A stretch of 64,000 nucleotides of DNA, from contig OX359249.1 in assembly GCA_947179485.1 (NCBI GenBank), positions 1,426,001 to 1,490,000 on the forward strand, given 5' to 3'. This stretch comes from Allacma fusca. Taxonomy: Eukaryota; Arthropoda; Collembola; Symphypleona; Sminthuridae. Made by a program: the position numbers and the translations under genes. Of the stretch, positions 1 through 12,063 are shown in pieces (position 1 is the first letter of the stretch; the number at the start of each line of letters is the position of its first letter). The notes beneath the pieces are model-generated. The model was not told where the DNA came from, ran no database searches, and saw only the letters and a program-made list of their open reading frames with translations.

Positions 1-33
1 CGGACATATAAATTTTCGAATAAACTTGAACTG

Positions 34-1262
34 TAGAGTTGGAGCCCAAGGGCTTAATAACTGACTGGGCAGGTGCCCAGCCCGACCGGGCAGTGTACGG
101 GCTGGGCATTAAAACAATTTAACATCGGCGGGTACACAGGTAAATTATTATTTTATTCGCTGGTCACGGGTAGGCATGGGCTTCATCTTTAGAGCTCATA
201 CTAGCACGGGCCGTGCGGGGCATTCTCTAAATTCCGATCTGGCAGTACCAAATACCCGCCCGCCCGTGTAGCCGATGTAGATTTCCATTGAGTGAGTTTT
301 CCTCTCAGAGAGTTGAAAAAGCTTCCTAAGCTTGTTGCACACATTCGTGCATATTTTAATTATTTTGCTTTATATTGGTTACCATCTACTGCATTGCATG
401 GGTGATTGGTTTCCTCAGCAAAAGCCGGCAATTTAATTCTTTGCACGAATAAAAAATAACAAAATTTTCATTATAAAAGACATTCGAATTTACTTTCCGT
501 ATTGAAGTTCGATGTTTGGAAATGTTGACCCAAGTAAATATTATACGATCTGGCACTGAATTTGCTAAAAACTAATTTTACATACCTTCGGTATGACGTT
601 TTTATATAATACTCACCTTATGTAAACTTAATAAACTTTTTCATACATGGATAAAAAGTTCAAATTTCTTAACAAACCCGTACGCAACGCCGCTCAAAAT
701 ATTTTTCAAAATGATTTGGAGATTTGTGGTAATACATTATTTTACTGATCCTCAAAATCTACAACCAACTCAATAAAGATGGATGCTTGATATTCCTTCT
801 TCGTCGACACCTAGTGAAACGAATTTTTCTATACCCGGAATGACAAATAATTAAATTACAGAAGAACTGTCTTTATTGGATTATCACACTACTGGTTTTG
901 CCTTTTCTCCGTTATATAAAGCAGTCATTTAAAAGAGTTCATCAATGTACACAACTTAAAACGCTTGAATTATTTACATTTTTTAGTTCTAATTTGTTAG
1001 TCCGATTTTAGTCATTGAAAACGTGAAAGCACAGGTTATTTGTGCTATCAGTAACCCGCAAATGCCCGCCGGCGGGCAAGTCGGTAGTTCATACCTATAA
1101 ACGGGGTGGAGGTAAAATGTTTGGTACATTGGAAGTAACGGGCGAGGCGGGCACATAAACAGGTGCTTCTGCAGGCCACGGCCGGGCTGGGTAAATTTTA
1201 ACAGCTCTTCTACGGACACTGGGTGGGCCGAGCAGAAATATTTTCCATGGGTCCCAGCTCTA
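34..1262. mobile_element. hAT-like non-autonomous element, GCCCGGGC-word family
   Basis: The ends are imperfect inverted repeats: TAGAGTTGGAGCCCA on the left and the complement of TAGAGCTGGGACCCA on the right. Both terminal 150-bp zones are crowded with GGGC/GCCC words, while the roughly 850-bp centre is AT-rich. Similar flanks (ACTTGAAC at 24-31, ACTTGAAG at 1263-1270) suggest a decayed 8-bp target duplication, though the left copy is offset by two bases. No transposase reading frame is visible, and the short open frames inside look incidental. Confidence 0.55.
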
Positions 1263-1902
1263 ACTTGAAGTAGTGATTTTGAAAAAGTTGCTGTATTTTC
1301 CGAATTAGCATGTCATAGAATATCGTTTTGCAAAATATTAACATTTCACATGCGTTGTAATAGTTAGCATTGCAGAATGTGTAAATTCTCTCAACATTGT
1401 GGTAGTGGAAAGACTTTAAAAAATTAAAAAATTAATTTTCGAGATATTTTTTAGGTAACATTTAAGCGTGCTATAAGTCCTTAAATGCACTACCTTGATG
1501 CATTCATTGTCACAGACGACGATAGGGCATGTAATAAAATTGTGCTAATTTTTGAATATCCCATTGTTTGAGGAAAATATATTCGAAAAACGTGTCGATT
1601 TCAAAAATCGTGAGATGTATTTAAGCACGAAATTTATCACTAAAAATTTGAAAAGGGTTCCAAATGATGTTCTTCGTAGATTTCAAAATCGAATTGGCAT
1701 GGAAATTATGATAAAATGTTAGCTGCAAATCTCGAACAGCGTGTCAGTTTTTTTTTAAGAACAATAAGTGAAATCTAAAATTGTTTGGCCAATCCTTCGA
1801 TCCTCATCTGGATTTTCTTCATCATTTATAATTTACGCAAGTTCCGCTTTAAACTTATAATAGTCGAGCTTTCATGGTACTATTTTAAGTGTGAGAGCCA
1901 TC

Positions 1903-2735
1903 TAGTGGTCGGACTGGTTCAGTTTGGTTCAAAAAAATCAGTTCAATTCAGTTTACACACTGAATTGAATTGAACGAGAGTGGTTCAATTCAGTTAGACA
2001 AATTTCAGTTCAATTCAGTTCGGTTTTACTCTACGAACTGAATTGAACCATGAACCATTCAGTTCACGCGGGAAAATCAGAATTCCAACGAGTTTGTGTT
2101 CGATCACATTCACGTTTGGTTTGGTCACGGTAACGCTTTTACTAGTCTTTTATGTAAAATTTTCAAAAGTGGACCTGGGATATCATTCTCATTGTCCAAA
2201 ACAGGACCCTTCAGAGATTTTTTATTTCACCGGTGTTAACAAGTTATATTGTCATAATTATATGAACAAAAATCTGGCATTCAAGTGAAATAATCTTTCT
2301 TTCTTGCTCAATATGCGTTTAATTTTTCTCTTCAAGCATATCTTCCTCTGAACTAAAATCCTTCGTAGATTCAGGTTCTTCAATTATTGATTATATAATT
2401 TGGGGTACACAATATTTTGCGTTCCATTATGAATTCTGAAATATTATTCCCCAATAAATAATATTTATGAACAAATTATTGCTTAGAAATTCTTACAACG
2501 GCTGCTAATATTTTTACTAGTATGTTTATGAAAATTGATGAGACAAACAGTTGATCATTATATGGTGTAGGACGAAATTATTAGACTAGTTGTGTGCATG
2601 TAGTCTCGTTATTTAGTTGGTAAGAGGCATTAACGAATCGTTTGAATTGCAGTTCACACCCTGCAGTTCAGTTCAATTCACCGAATTGAATTGAATTGAA
2701 AATTTCGGTTCTGAACTGAATTGGTCTGACCACTA
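1903..2735. mobile_element. hAT-like non-autonomous element, GAACTGAATT-word family
   Basis: An exact 8-bp duplication GAGCCATC (1895-1902 and 2736-2743) flanks inverted ends TAGTGGTCGGAC / GTCTGACCACTA. The first 150 bp and last 100 bp are packed with GTTCAATTCAGTT-type words on both strands; the centre is unrelated AT-rich DNA. The 8-bp duplication and TAG start are typical of hAT transposons. No transposase is encoded. A fragment with the same right end lies at 10615-10744. Confidence 0.85.
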
Positions 2736-3073
2736 GAGCCATCAAAATATGTATTCAATTGTTTCTTGATGGGCATGTTGATATTTAATTAGGCCTTATA
2801 AAGTAGCTTTTTTCTTAATTTGGAGCCGACTTGGAGTATATAGATATACAATGCCATACAATAAACCTCCAATAAATCCTTCAACAATCTAAAAATTTCT
2901 TCAGATGAGAAAAAATGCGTAGCAATTAGGTTGTATAAATATAACAAAGTTAAAGACAATTAAGATGCTTTGATGCATGAACTGTGCTCAAAAGTAACAA
3001 ACAAGGGTGACTTTCAAACCAGTATTGTGTTGACATGCATACTCATTCAGTAATGCAAAACGGAAGTAAAATT

Positions 3074-3995
3074 TTAACCGACATCCGACATGTGTCGGGA
3101 GATTTTAGCCGACAAATGTCGGGCAAAATGGGATTTTGGCCGACAATGTCGGGCGATTTTCCCCGACATCCGACGCGGGAAAGTTTCTAGCCGACGAGAC
3201 ATTTCGAGATAGTACCCGACATCCGACATTGTCGGCCAGAATCCACCGACATTGTCGGGAGTTGTATGGATTTTAGCCGACATGTCGGGTGATTTTAGCC
3301 GACTTGTGTCGGGTGAAAGTGGATTCTACCCGACACGTTATTTTTTACAATTCTAGCCGACATCCGACAAAATGTTGATTTTATCCGACATATGTCGGGA
3401 GATTTTACCCGACATGATTTTTCTTCTTCTTCCGACATATGTCGGGAGATTTTACCCGACATGAATTTTTTTCTTCTTCCGACATATGTCGGGAGATTTA
3501 ACCCGACATGACATTTTTTCTTCTTCCGCAATCGGGAATATGTCGGGAGATTTCAGCCGACATGAATTTTTTCTTCTGACATCCGACATGTCGGGAGATT
3601 TTACCCGACATGACATTTTTTCTTCTTCCGCAATCGGGAATATGTCGGGAGATTTCAGCCGACATGAATTTTTTCTTCTGACATCCGACATGTCGGGAGA
3701 TTTTACCCGACATGAAATTTTTACTTCTTCCGCAATCGGGAATATGTCGGGAAATTTCAGCCGACATGAATTTTTTCTTCCGCAATCGGGAATATGTCGG
3801 GAGATTTTACCCGACATGCAATTTTTACTTCTTCCGCAATCGGGAATATGTCGGAAGATTTCAGCCGACATGAATTTTTTTCTTCTGACATTCGACATGT
3901 CGGGAGATTTCAGCCATCATGAAAAATTGGTTTTCTTCCGATATCCGAAATATGTCTGGAGATTTCAGCCGACATGAAAATAGTTTTATCTTCCG
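3074..3995. repeat. CGACATGTCGG tandem/palindromic repeat array
   Basis: Dozens of copies of the near-palindrome CCGACATATGTCGGG occur. From about 3370 they are organised in 55-95 bp units joined by TTTTTTCTTCTTCCGCAATC-like spacers. Units at 3500-3860 are nearly identical, so local duplication is recent. The repeat lacks stops in several frames on both strands, giving long overlapping open frames (about 3486-3977 plus, 3452-3898 minus) that are artefacts of repetition. Outer inverted ends and a target duplication could not be fixed, so its membership in the hAT-like group is only suspected. Confidence 0.8.
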
Positions 3996-4154
3996 ACTTG
4001 TTGGATGCCGTTCAACTATTATTTTGAAGAGGTAAAACTGGGAAAACAGATGTTTTCGTATTTCTATCGTGTTAACCATTGTCGTTGGATATGAAAACTG
4101 ATTTTACCTTTCAAGAAAAACAGTCTAAGGGTATTTTCCTGGGACCGTCCTTTT

Positions 4155-4649
4155 TACTGTTTCTGTTCGGTATCGGGAATTCCCGAGGTTCCGGTTCGGT
4201 TTCGGTACCGGTACGGTTTCGGGCCAACGTTTTAAAGAACCGTTACATTTCGGTCCGGTTTCGGGTCATCGGTTTATGAACCGTCAAATTTCGGTCCGGT
4301 TTCGGGTACAAAAATCAAAATCGAAAGATTTCGGGAATGGTTTGTTAAAGCTGCCGTTTTGGATGAAAACACGAAACTTGCATTTGGCCAGCATTTGTCA
4401 ACTATCATTTGAAAAGGCTATAAAATTTTGGCTTCCATAAAAATGAATCATATACATTTTCTGTCTGTTCGTAAAGGAACCGGAACCGGTTCGGGAACCG
4501 CTTTTATTTTCCGGATCGGTTCCGGGAAGCCAAAAATGTCCCGGACTCGAAAATATCGGTTCCGGTTTTGGGAACAGAATTGGGATTTTTTTCGGTTCGG
4601 GAAAACGAGTCGAGTCGAGTCCATGTTTTGGTACCGTTCAGAAACACTA
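4155..4649. mobile_element. hAT-like non-autonomous element, CGGTACCG-word family
   Basis: An exact 8-bp duplication GTCCTTTT (4147-4154 and 4650-4657) flanks inverted ends TACTGTTTCTG / CAGAAACACTA. Both ends are filled with GGTTCGGTTTCGGTACCGG-like words. At 495 bp it is one of the smallest members of this group. No coding capacity. Confidence 0.85.
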
Positions 4650-4800
4650 GTCCTTTTACACTCCTCGATCATTTTTTCCGAAGCGTTTGCATTTGAACCA
4701 CTTTGGCACAAACATTTTGTGCTACAGTAATCGAAACGCATAAAATTTAAGGAATACAGCATTAGTGACGTAGGAAGGTTATGCTATTCGATCATTTAAG

Positions 4801-5787
4801 TAGTGCTGCGCTCGGGTCAAGTATTTATTAAGATCCGACCACGAACTTGACTTGACCCCGACTTCTCAAGTACGTATTTCAAGGTTACCCGAACTTGACA
4901 TTTTCAGTTAAAGTAATACTTGAATGAAACAAGTTCAGGTTTTGAAGTAATTCTCAGATTACTTGGCCATGATTTTATACGCGCGTTTCGGGTCCAACTT
5001 CATTCTGACTTGACCATCACCCGAACTTGACCATGAACTTGAACTTTCAAGTACTTGAAACCTGATTTGAAGGACAACAAAATACTTTTGGTGGATTTCT
5101 GTGGAGAAAAATTTTTGTTTATAATGAAAGCGAACTTGGGTTTCTAACACACTAGGTTTCACCCAGCAATTTGCGAGAAACCGCCTCTAAAAATAATGAA
5201 ATAATGTATTTTTGGCCCCTTTCAATGAATGTATGGTAGTACACTGAAGATCAACTCTTATTTCGTGTACCGGGTGGGTCTGGTGACTCATTGTCAGTTG
5301 ACATTTTTGGTGACACAACTCCTTTTAGGTTTTGTTGACACATACTATTACTATAAACATGGTTGCGAACATTTTTAAATCAATTTACACGGAGCCATAT
5401 GAATGTTGAGCGTTCTTGTGTAATTGCGTACACGGAACAAATTAACAAATGCCACTTAAAGTGATGCATTAAATGCCGTTTTAAGTTTATGTAGTACAGT
5501 GAATCTTAAGTGAATTTAAATTCCCTCAGCCATGAAGAATTGCACAAACAAAATTACTTGAACTTGTACACGAAAAACTCAAGTTCGTGGTCAAGTACTT
5601 CTTAATTTTTACTTGAACATGACCAAGTACTATGGTTCAAGTAAAATAATGATTCTTAATTATAAGTATGAAATACCTGAACACGACTCGAACCGTTCAT
5701 GGTTTTTAATTTATTTACTTGACCACGACCCGAACGCGAACTTGACTTGAAATACTCGTGTACTACTTGTACTTGTGAGCAGCTCTG
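4801..5787. mobile_element. hAT-like non-autonomous element, CAAGTTCAAGT-word family
   Basis: An exact 8-bp duplication CATTTAAG (4793-4800 and 5788-5795) flanks short inverted ends TAGTGCTGC / GCAGCTCTG. Words of the type ACTTGAACTTGACC and their complements fill about 250 bp at each end (4815-5070 and 5530-5780). The middle shows nothing recognisable. Confidence 0.85.
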
Positions 5788-5795
5788 CATTTAAG

Positions 5796-6284
5796 TTACC
5801 CAAATGACCTCTTACAATTCCCGGGGATTTAATCCACTGTGAACCGGGTGATACAGGAAATGTCAGATCAATATGGCCAAACACATTCAAGGTCTCCTCA
5901 AAACGCATGTAAGTTAAGAATATTGGAAAATACGATATTTATTTTACCTCTACTCCTATGCTGATGACGGAAATGTTCTACTACTTGCAAATACTTATTA
6001 CATGTCTTATAAAACGTGATATTATGTTGTAATTCAATTTAATTTAAAGATCTTCACCTCTTTCATTCTATTTTTGATTTTTAAACAATTTTGTGCGTAA
6101 TCTTTTCATGGATCTGCAAGTATGCAAGTTAATTTTATTTCTACTCGACAACGCTTCTAATTTGTTTTACTCTTGAATGAAAATATATAATATCAAATAT
6201 TGCTCTAGCTGGTCAAAATTACAAACTAAGGTGTCATACATTATTACGTATAACGTACTATTGCATATAAACAAATCTGAATAA
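5796..6284. other. no recognised feature
   Basis: AT-rich spacer between two repeat elements. No convincing exon, RNA gene or repeat structure seen. Confidence 0.5.
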
Positions 6285-6445
6285 AGAACCCGGGTACGAG
6301 TACGGGTACGACACATATACCCAAGTATGTGTACAATGTTCGAGTTTTTTCCGGTACGGGTACAATGCTGGTACAGGTACATAGTTTGAGATTGCATTTC
6401 GGTTACGTGTATGAAAAATGTGTACCCGGATTAGGGCATCTACTG
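6285..6445. repeat. Left part of a GGTACGGGTAC-word element, cut by an assembly gap
   Basis: Repeated GGTACGGGTACG / CCGGGTAC words start near 6288 and run into the N block. By analogy with its neighbours this is probably the left terminus of a hAT-like element whose remainder lies in the gap. The related word GGTACAGGTAC recurs at 9380-9520. Confidence 0.5.
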
Positions 6446-6645
6446 NNNNNNNNNNNNNNNNNNNNNNNNNNNNNNNNNNNNNNNNNNNNNNNNNNNNNNN
6501 NNNNNNNNNNNNNNNNNNNNNNNNNNNNNNNNNNNNNNNNNNNNNNNNNNNNNNNNNNNNNNNNNNNNNNNNNNNNNNNNNNNNNNNNNNNNNNNNNNNN
6601 NNNNNNNNNNNNNNNNNNNNNNNNNNNNNNNNNNNNNNNNNNNNN
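6446..6645. other. Assembly gap (200 N)
   Basis: Exactly 200 N, probably an arbitrary gap size. It sits at a low-complexity repeat, a common cause of assembly breaks. Confidence 1.
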
Positions 6646-6724
6646 ACCTGTCCTGTGTGTTAAAGAGCCTACAATCAAAACTTGTAGGTCTGGTCCCATA
6701 TACAAATGTCACATACAAAGGACA

Positions 6725-6730
6725 TATAAA
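6725..6730 (+). promoter_or_regulatory. TATA box of the secreted-protein gene
   Basis: TATAAA lies 77 bases before the ATG at 6807. A start about 30 bases downstream, near 6755, would leave a 5' leader of about 50 bases. The sequence is compact and in the right place, but no transcript data support it. Confidence 0.6.
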
Positions 6731-6806
6731 TGCAGTCAGGGTCCAGACAGTTCTCAAACCATCGTCGACTCTTATAGCATAATCAACTCATCATAGAATT
6801 TCCAAA

Positions 6807-7747
6807 ATGCGTTTCATTTATCTCGTAGTTCTGCTTGCCTTCATTGGAGCAACTTTTGCCATCCCGAAAGAAAGCAAGAAAAAGATTTTCAAGACTCGTT
6901 CGGATTTGCCTTCAAATGAGACTTTGGTTGCAGCTGAAGTTTCTGACCGGGCTAACGTAACCGTGTTGGAGAAGGACAAGCCCACGGAAACAGTGAAAGA
7001 CGAGAAGGTAGTGGAGCCCCCAAAGGAACCTTCAGGCGGAGAGACTATATCTGACATTGCCTTGGACTCCAACCAAGAAAAGGAGCCCCACACTGAGGAT
7101 AACAAAGTAGAAGGAGAAACCACGGTTGTCCCACTCCCTAAGCCCTCTTACTTGAGTGAGTTTTAAAAACCACATTTTTAATTCCTAACTTTGTAAAATT
7201 GTGCCGCTCATGCAAAAGTAACTTTGGTTGACTTTAACAAATGACTCCACTTTATTTACAGCCAAAGTCAAGAACTTGGTGAAGCGCGTTTTTGAAATTC
7301 TTGGACTTCCTTGGGGTCGGGAGAAGAGGAAGGGGAGAAAGATGAAGCACGATGATGTAATCGACAGTCTCCAGTTGGTTGAGGATATGCGGACGGCTTA
7401 TGGGGCACTCAAAGGGAAACAGGAATGCATGAAAAGAGCTGCTTGCAGTGCTGGAGGATACCTTCGACAGGTCAAAGGGAAGGAGCTCTTGATTATGTAA
7501 GTGCGACATTATTCTATTACACACTTACAAATCCTTACTCACACATGATCTCAAATCCGATTTTCTAAGTTTATTGTGCAATTCAAATTAAATACTCATA
7601 TCACTAGTAATACTTATTATTCCTGTTTATTTCAGTCTGCTGGAAAAATTCGCCCCAGCAATTTTGGCCGAACCCATAAGCTACATGAAAGAAGCAGCTA
7701 TTTATAAGGACCCATGCGATTATTCCTGTGATGGCGACAATGAGTAA
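6807..7747 (+). CDS. Small secreted acidic/lysine-rich protein, three exons, unrecognised family
   Basis: The model is 6807-7155, 7262-7496 and 7636-7747, with GT-AG introns (donors GTGAG and GTAAGT). The summed length of 696 nt gives 231 codons and a TAA stop, with phase kept at both junctions. Residues 1-18 are a clear signal peptide (hydrophobic VVLLAFIGATFA, likely cut after the alanine). A disordered stretch rich in E, K, T and P follows to about residue 115. The second part is basic (REKRKGRK) and then helical, with four cysteines (CMKRAAC and CDYSC). A TATA box upstream and a polyA signal downstream make it a complete gene. The basic run could be a proprotein-convertase site, which would fit a peptide precursor or a secreted effector; I do not recognise the family. 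It is one of only two clearly intact genes in the window. Confidence 0.8.
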
Positions 7748-7870
7748 ACGCACGGAATGAAAATATACTACTCTTCAATCTAAAGACAATATCTTTTTGA
7801 CATAATACTTTCCGTAAACACGATAAAATATTTATTTATTTATGAATGTTTTTATGCATTAATCTAATGT

Positions 7871-7876
7871 AATAAA
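7871..7876 (+). terminator. Polyadenylation signal AATAAA
   Basis: AATAAA lies 124 bases after the TAA stop of the secreted-protein gene, in an AT-rich 3' region. Confidence 0.6.
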
Positions 7877-7977
7877 TTATTTAATTTCTCTTCATTATTG
7901 GATGTTTAAAAAATATTATACTGCAGTTATATTGTTGCATTGAACTTAGTTGTTCATATCGTAGATCTTGCTGTGTT

Positions 7978-9162
7978 TAGGGTATGTCGATTTGAAAATG
8001 CCCGGCATTTTGGGCAACTCGCCCGCCCAAAATGCCAGGGCATTTTGGGCATTTTCATTTCAGGGCGAGGGCGGCATAATAGGGCATATTGGGCAAGGGC
8101 ATTTTGGGCATTTTCATCGAGGACAAATTGGGCAGAATCGTGGAATATAATAGAACAAAATATACAATTTGACAATGAATTTGAAAATTACTTTGTAATT
8201 TTGGAGAAAAAGAGTTCGAAATTATCTTGAAAATTGTATTCTGTATGTCATTATTTTGACGAAGTTAATTCAACCGGTGATGAAATACGTTTGGATACCA
8301 CAGGTCATATTGAACATTACAATTTGTGAAACACCTGTACAGTACACGATACGGCTATAAATTAAAATATTCTAAGAACTATTTTTCCAAACTGCAGACG
8401 ATGTAAAATGAACTTCCACCATCCTGGGAATATTCACATACCCCTATGCATGTATGTATATTACTGTGATCAGAAATGTCTTTTCGGTTAAAATTTGAAC
8501 CCATACGGTAATTGTTTTGTACACCATAAAACTACAAACAACTATATTTGGGGGACCCGTATGGAGGATGTATATTGGTTTCTACTCGAGCCATTTTTGG
8601 CTGATCGTTGCAAACTGCAGACAATAGTGATGTAGAATAAAATGAGTATAAAATTCAGCTACATCACCCATTTAAATTTTGACTGATCCATTACCATCAG
8701 ATTTTTACTTTAGGAGTTTGTACTCCAAAAGAAAATAGTACTTCTGCCCACCCGTCAGTGACGCATATGTAAATTTATTTAATATTATTGTTTACATAGA
8801 AATTTATTTTCGTAGGAGTGATAAATGATATCACCTCATGTGAATGAAATTAAATTGATTTGACTGTTTTTGCCATTAAAATATACGCGAAGAAGCGAAT
8901 AACCAGACATTCACATTTGTAACTTTTCCTTGGCTGGGCTTTCATGCATTTGGATGGATATTCTGAATATATACTATAGTAATCCAATTTTGGTGCCATG
9001 AAAATGCCCAAAATGCCCAACTTGCCCTGCCCAAAATACCCAAAATCAGGGCATTTTCAAAAGCTGCCCACATGCCCAGTTTTTGGGCATGTGGGCAGTC
9101 ATTTTGGGCATTTTCAGCTGGGCGGGCAAATACTGCAGGGCATTTTCAATCGACATACCCTA
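7978..9162. mobile_element. hAT-like element copy 1, AAAATGCCC-word family
   Basis: The inverted ends TAGGGTATGTCGATT / AATCGACATACCCTA are followed by dense GGGCATTTTGGGCATTTTC words. The interior (about 8230-8990) matches the reverse complement of 30120-30890 closely along its length, so this and 29140-31143 are two copies in opposite orientation. The flanks GCTGTGTT and GGCCTGTGTT are only similar, so the target duplication has decayed. No transposase is encoded. Confidence 0.8.
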
Positions 9163-9374
9163 GGCCTGTGTTACATTTTCAACCTTTTTGTAATCATTTA
9201 TAACTGCTGATATTATATGGAATTATTCCAGTACTTATAGCCATGCTTTCGAAGAATAACAAATAAAAATAAATCTAATATGATATATAAAATTAAGTCA
9301 AAATGCCTTGGTCGCAGATATTTTAATTTTTCATTTCGTGTAATATTTTTGGTAATCCTTTACATTAGTACAAT

Positions 9375-10540
9375 CAAAAATACCCGGGTACAGGTTCTTT
9401 TCAGGTACAGGTACTCCTGATTTAGTTTGATTACAGGTACAGGTTCAGGAAAATTGAACCCAGGTATTCAGGTACGGGTACAGGTTCAAAAAATCCATGT
9501 ACCCATACTTCAGGTATAGGTTCAGGCCAGAGCTTCTGCCGGGGACAGGGACGTCCCGTCGGGACACTGGACGGACCGGGACGGGACGTCCCCGGGGACA
9601 AAATAATTGTCCCCATGTCGTATTCGGGACGGGACGGGGACAAAAAAAATTGACCCCATTATATTCGGGATGGGACGGGGACAAAAAAAAATTGTCCCCG
9701 CTATATTTGGTACGGGACGGGGACGAAAAAAATTGTCCCCGCTATATTTGGTACGGGACGGGGACGAAAAAAATTGTCCCCGCTATATTTGGTACGGGAC
9801 GGGGACGAAAAAAATTGTCCCCGCTATATTCGGGACGGGAGATGCCTTTTGGTAATGTATATAACGGGACGGGACGAGCAAGCATAGCAGAACAAGGATA
9901 ACGATTCAGCTTTAATGCTCATGAGTAAACTATTCTGTGAACACTATTTCACCGAATGTAAGACATTCGATTTTAGGTTGTAGAAAATGAAGCTTGTTGC
10001 TCAAAAAGTTAAGGAAGAATCTTGGAGCCACGATTCTATAAATGTGTTTTTTATGTCTTTAGTAAAAATATTTTTGGTACGAAATTTTCCTCATGTTCCG
10101 ATTTTCGGTATGACTGTTTTTAGTAATTATCGGGACGGTACATGAATTTTATTCACATGCCCCAATTTTCGGGACCGGAACAATGTTTTTTAAACATTCT
10201 GGGGACGGGACGGCGACAAGCTTTTTGTCCCCTTGTCCCGACTTTCGGGACGGGACCGGGGACAACGTTTTTTAAAAATTTTGGGGACGGGACGGGGACA
10301 AGGTTTTTGTCCCCATGTCCCGACTTTCGGGACGGGACCGGGGACAACGTTTTTATAAATTTTTGGGGACGGGACGGGGACACGGTTTTCGTCACCGTGT
10401 CCCGATTGTCGGGACGGGACTGGGGACAAAGGTTTTTAAAAAATATCGGGACGGGACGGGACGGGACGGGACAAGAATTTTGTCCCCAACAGAAGCTCTG
10501 GTTCAGGCCCAGGTACAACATTTTTGTGCCCATGCGGGGC
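9375..10540. mobile_element. GGTACAGGTTCAGG-word element, host of the nested element at 9528-10500
   Basis: GGTACAGG and TTCAGGTA words run from about 9380 to 9527 and resume at 10501-10520 after the nested insertion. The outer inverted ends and duplication could not be identified. It shares its word style with the gap-truncated element at 6285. Confidence 0.5.
9528..10500. mobile_element. hAT-like non-autonomous element, GGGACGGGGACA-word family
   Basis: An exact 8-bp duplication GTTCAGGC (9520-9527 and 10501-10508) flanks inverted ends CAGAGCTTCTG / CAGAAGCTCTG. The left terminus holds about five near-identical units of roughly 48 bp (GGGACGGGGAC + A-run + TTGTCCCCGCTATAT). The right terminus holds about four related units. 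A non-repetitive centre lies at about 9900-10140. It inserted into an older GGTACAGG-word element. Confidence 0.9.
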
Positions 10541-10550
10541 ACTATAGTCT

Positions 10551-10885
10551 GTTCTAGAGAATGAGTCTGTTCCAGCGAATGAGTAAGTTCTAGAGAATGA
10601 GTCAATTCGAGTCACTGGATGAACTGAATCGAATTGAATGGCTTTGGGGCAACTTGAATCGAAAATCGGTTTTTCAATTCAATTGAAGCTTCAAATTGAA
10701 TGAAATTGAAGACTTTGAATTAAATTGAATCGATCCGACCACTAGTTCTAGAGGATGATTCTGTTCTAAAGAATGAGTCTGATCTAGAGAATTAGTTTGT
10801 TATACCGATTGAGTCTGTTCTAGAGAATTAGTCTGTTCCGGCGAATGAGTCTGTTCTAGAGGATTAGTCTGTTCTAGAGAATCTT
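10551..10885. repeat. GAATGAGTCTGTTCTAGA tandem repeat with an inserted GAATTGAA-word fragment
   Basis: About ten copies of an 18-mer close to GTTCTAGAGAATGAGTCT occur. They are interrupted at about 10615-10744 by AATTGAAT/TTCAATTC words ending in CCGACCACTA, the same right end as the element at 1903-2735. The left end of that fragment is not resolved. Confidence 0.7.
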
Positions 10886-11920
10886 CTGTTCCAAGGTAAT
10901 TGAAGTTTTAAGGTAATTTGATGTTGTAAAGGCAATCTGAGCTTCGGGGCCGTTCATTTTTTACGTAACTCCAGCTGGGGTGGGGTTGGGTAACTCGTTA
11001 TGCTGCAAATTGTTACAAGGGGTGTGTAATGCTACACTGATTTGTAACGCAATATTATATCTTAAATGGCAAATGTGGATTAATTTTATGCCACCTATCT
11101 TTATGTTTTTGAATGTAAAGTTTACATACAAATTCACACTCACAATCAGACCTGATTCACTCGTACATTTAATCATTTAATGTTTTTCAAGTGTAAATAA
11201 TCACCGGCCTGGAGGTTCTTTTTTGAGGAACTGCGGTTTTCTTAATATATTAGTTCAAAACATTAATTACGTGTAGAATCAATCCGGGTGTCCCCATTTG
11301 TACACCAACACTTAAAATATACAGATGTAGATGCCACGTGCTTGCATACACATACATATGCTTTTACAAGAATACATATATACATATATACCCCATGTGG
11401 ACATTAGTGTTGTAGTGTTTAAGACGTTCCATTTGTGACCCAGCGAGTACGAATAAGTACGTAAATTGGAAACAATTTAAATGTTAGCACTAACTAAAAT
11501 TTTATTAAATCAAATTACTTAAGAAGAAACCCAAATTTCTTAACTGCCGTCAGAAATATTCCAGAATTGGCTAAACTTTGTGGATTAATAATATACAACC
11601 ATGAAAAACATTCTGGGGAAATATTTTTGTCCTTACTCAAGAGGGATCGGTTATGGGTGCGGTTCAGCAAGTGATCTTTTTCTCAAGATTGTGACCATCC
11701 AATTCTGCTCAAATTGGTTCCGAATGTAATACATATTATTTTGGTAAAATGGGGTTTTTAAGCTGGTATGAGCACAGGTCAATGTGGTACTGTGTTTACC
11801 ATAGTTAAGCCATTTTACCTGTGGAGGTCGCACCATGAGTCATGGGTATCAGAGCTTTAAAATCCCCTTATATAATCATGTTCACTCCACCCTGACCGAA
11901 TTTAAGCAAAAGTGGAAGAT
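10886..11920. other. no recognised feature
   Basis: Mostly AT-rich single-copy-looking sequence with a short (ACATATAT)-like run near 11350-11390. No supportable gene. Confidence 0.5.
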
Positions 11921-11922
11921 AA

Positions 11923-12063
11923 ATGCTGTCATCAACTGTGGGACTGTTCCTTATAGTCGTATACATTTACCTCACCAATTTTAGTCAATACGGAAACATC
12001 CCTGACGAGTGTATAAAACCCTGAGAGGATATTGATGTTATAGCTGATATTCAGGAGTGGATG
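11923..12063 (+). other. Possible first exon of a secreted protein, interrupted by TGA
   Basis: An ATG at 11923 opens a strongly hydrophobic N-terminus (GLFLIVVYIYL). After 33 codons an in-frame TGA (12022-12024) occurs. The same frame then stays open to a good splice donor (GTAAGT at 12064). This could be a decayed first exon or chance; no downstream exon was linked. Confidence 0.2.

Noticed and set aside
3452-3977. Long open frames of 95-163 codons on both strands
   Set aside because: They are translations of the CGACATGTCGG repeat in several frames; the repeat unit simply lacks stops.
3074-3995. CRISPR array
   Set aside because: The repeats are palindromic words at irregular spacing in a eukaryotic genome, with no unique spacers of constant length.
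6329-6796. Open frames spanning the N block
   Set aside because: The central 67 codons are undetermined bases; nothing supports coding across the gap.
9431-10605. Several 70-150-codon frames rich in G, T, R or P, S, V
   Set aside because: They are products of the GGGACGGGGAC and GGTACAGG word arrays inside hAT-like elements.
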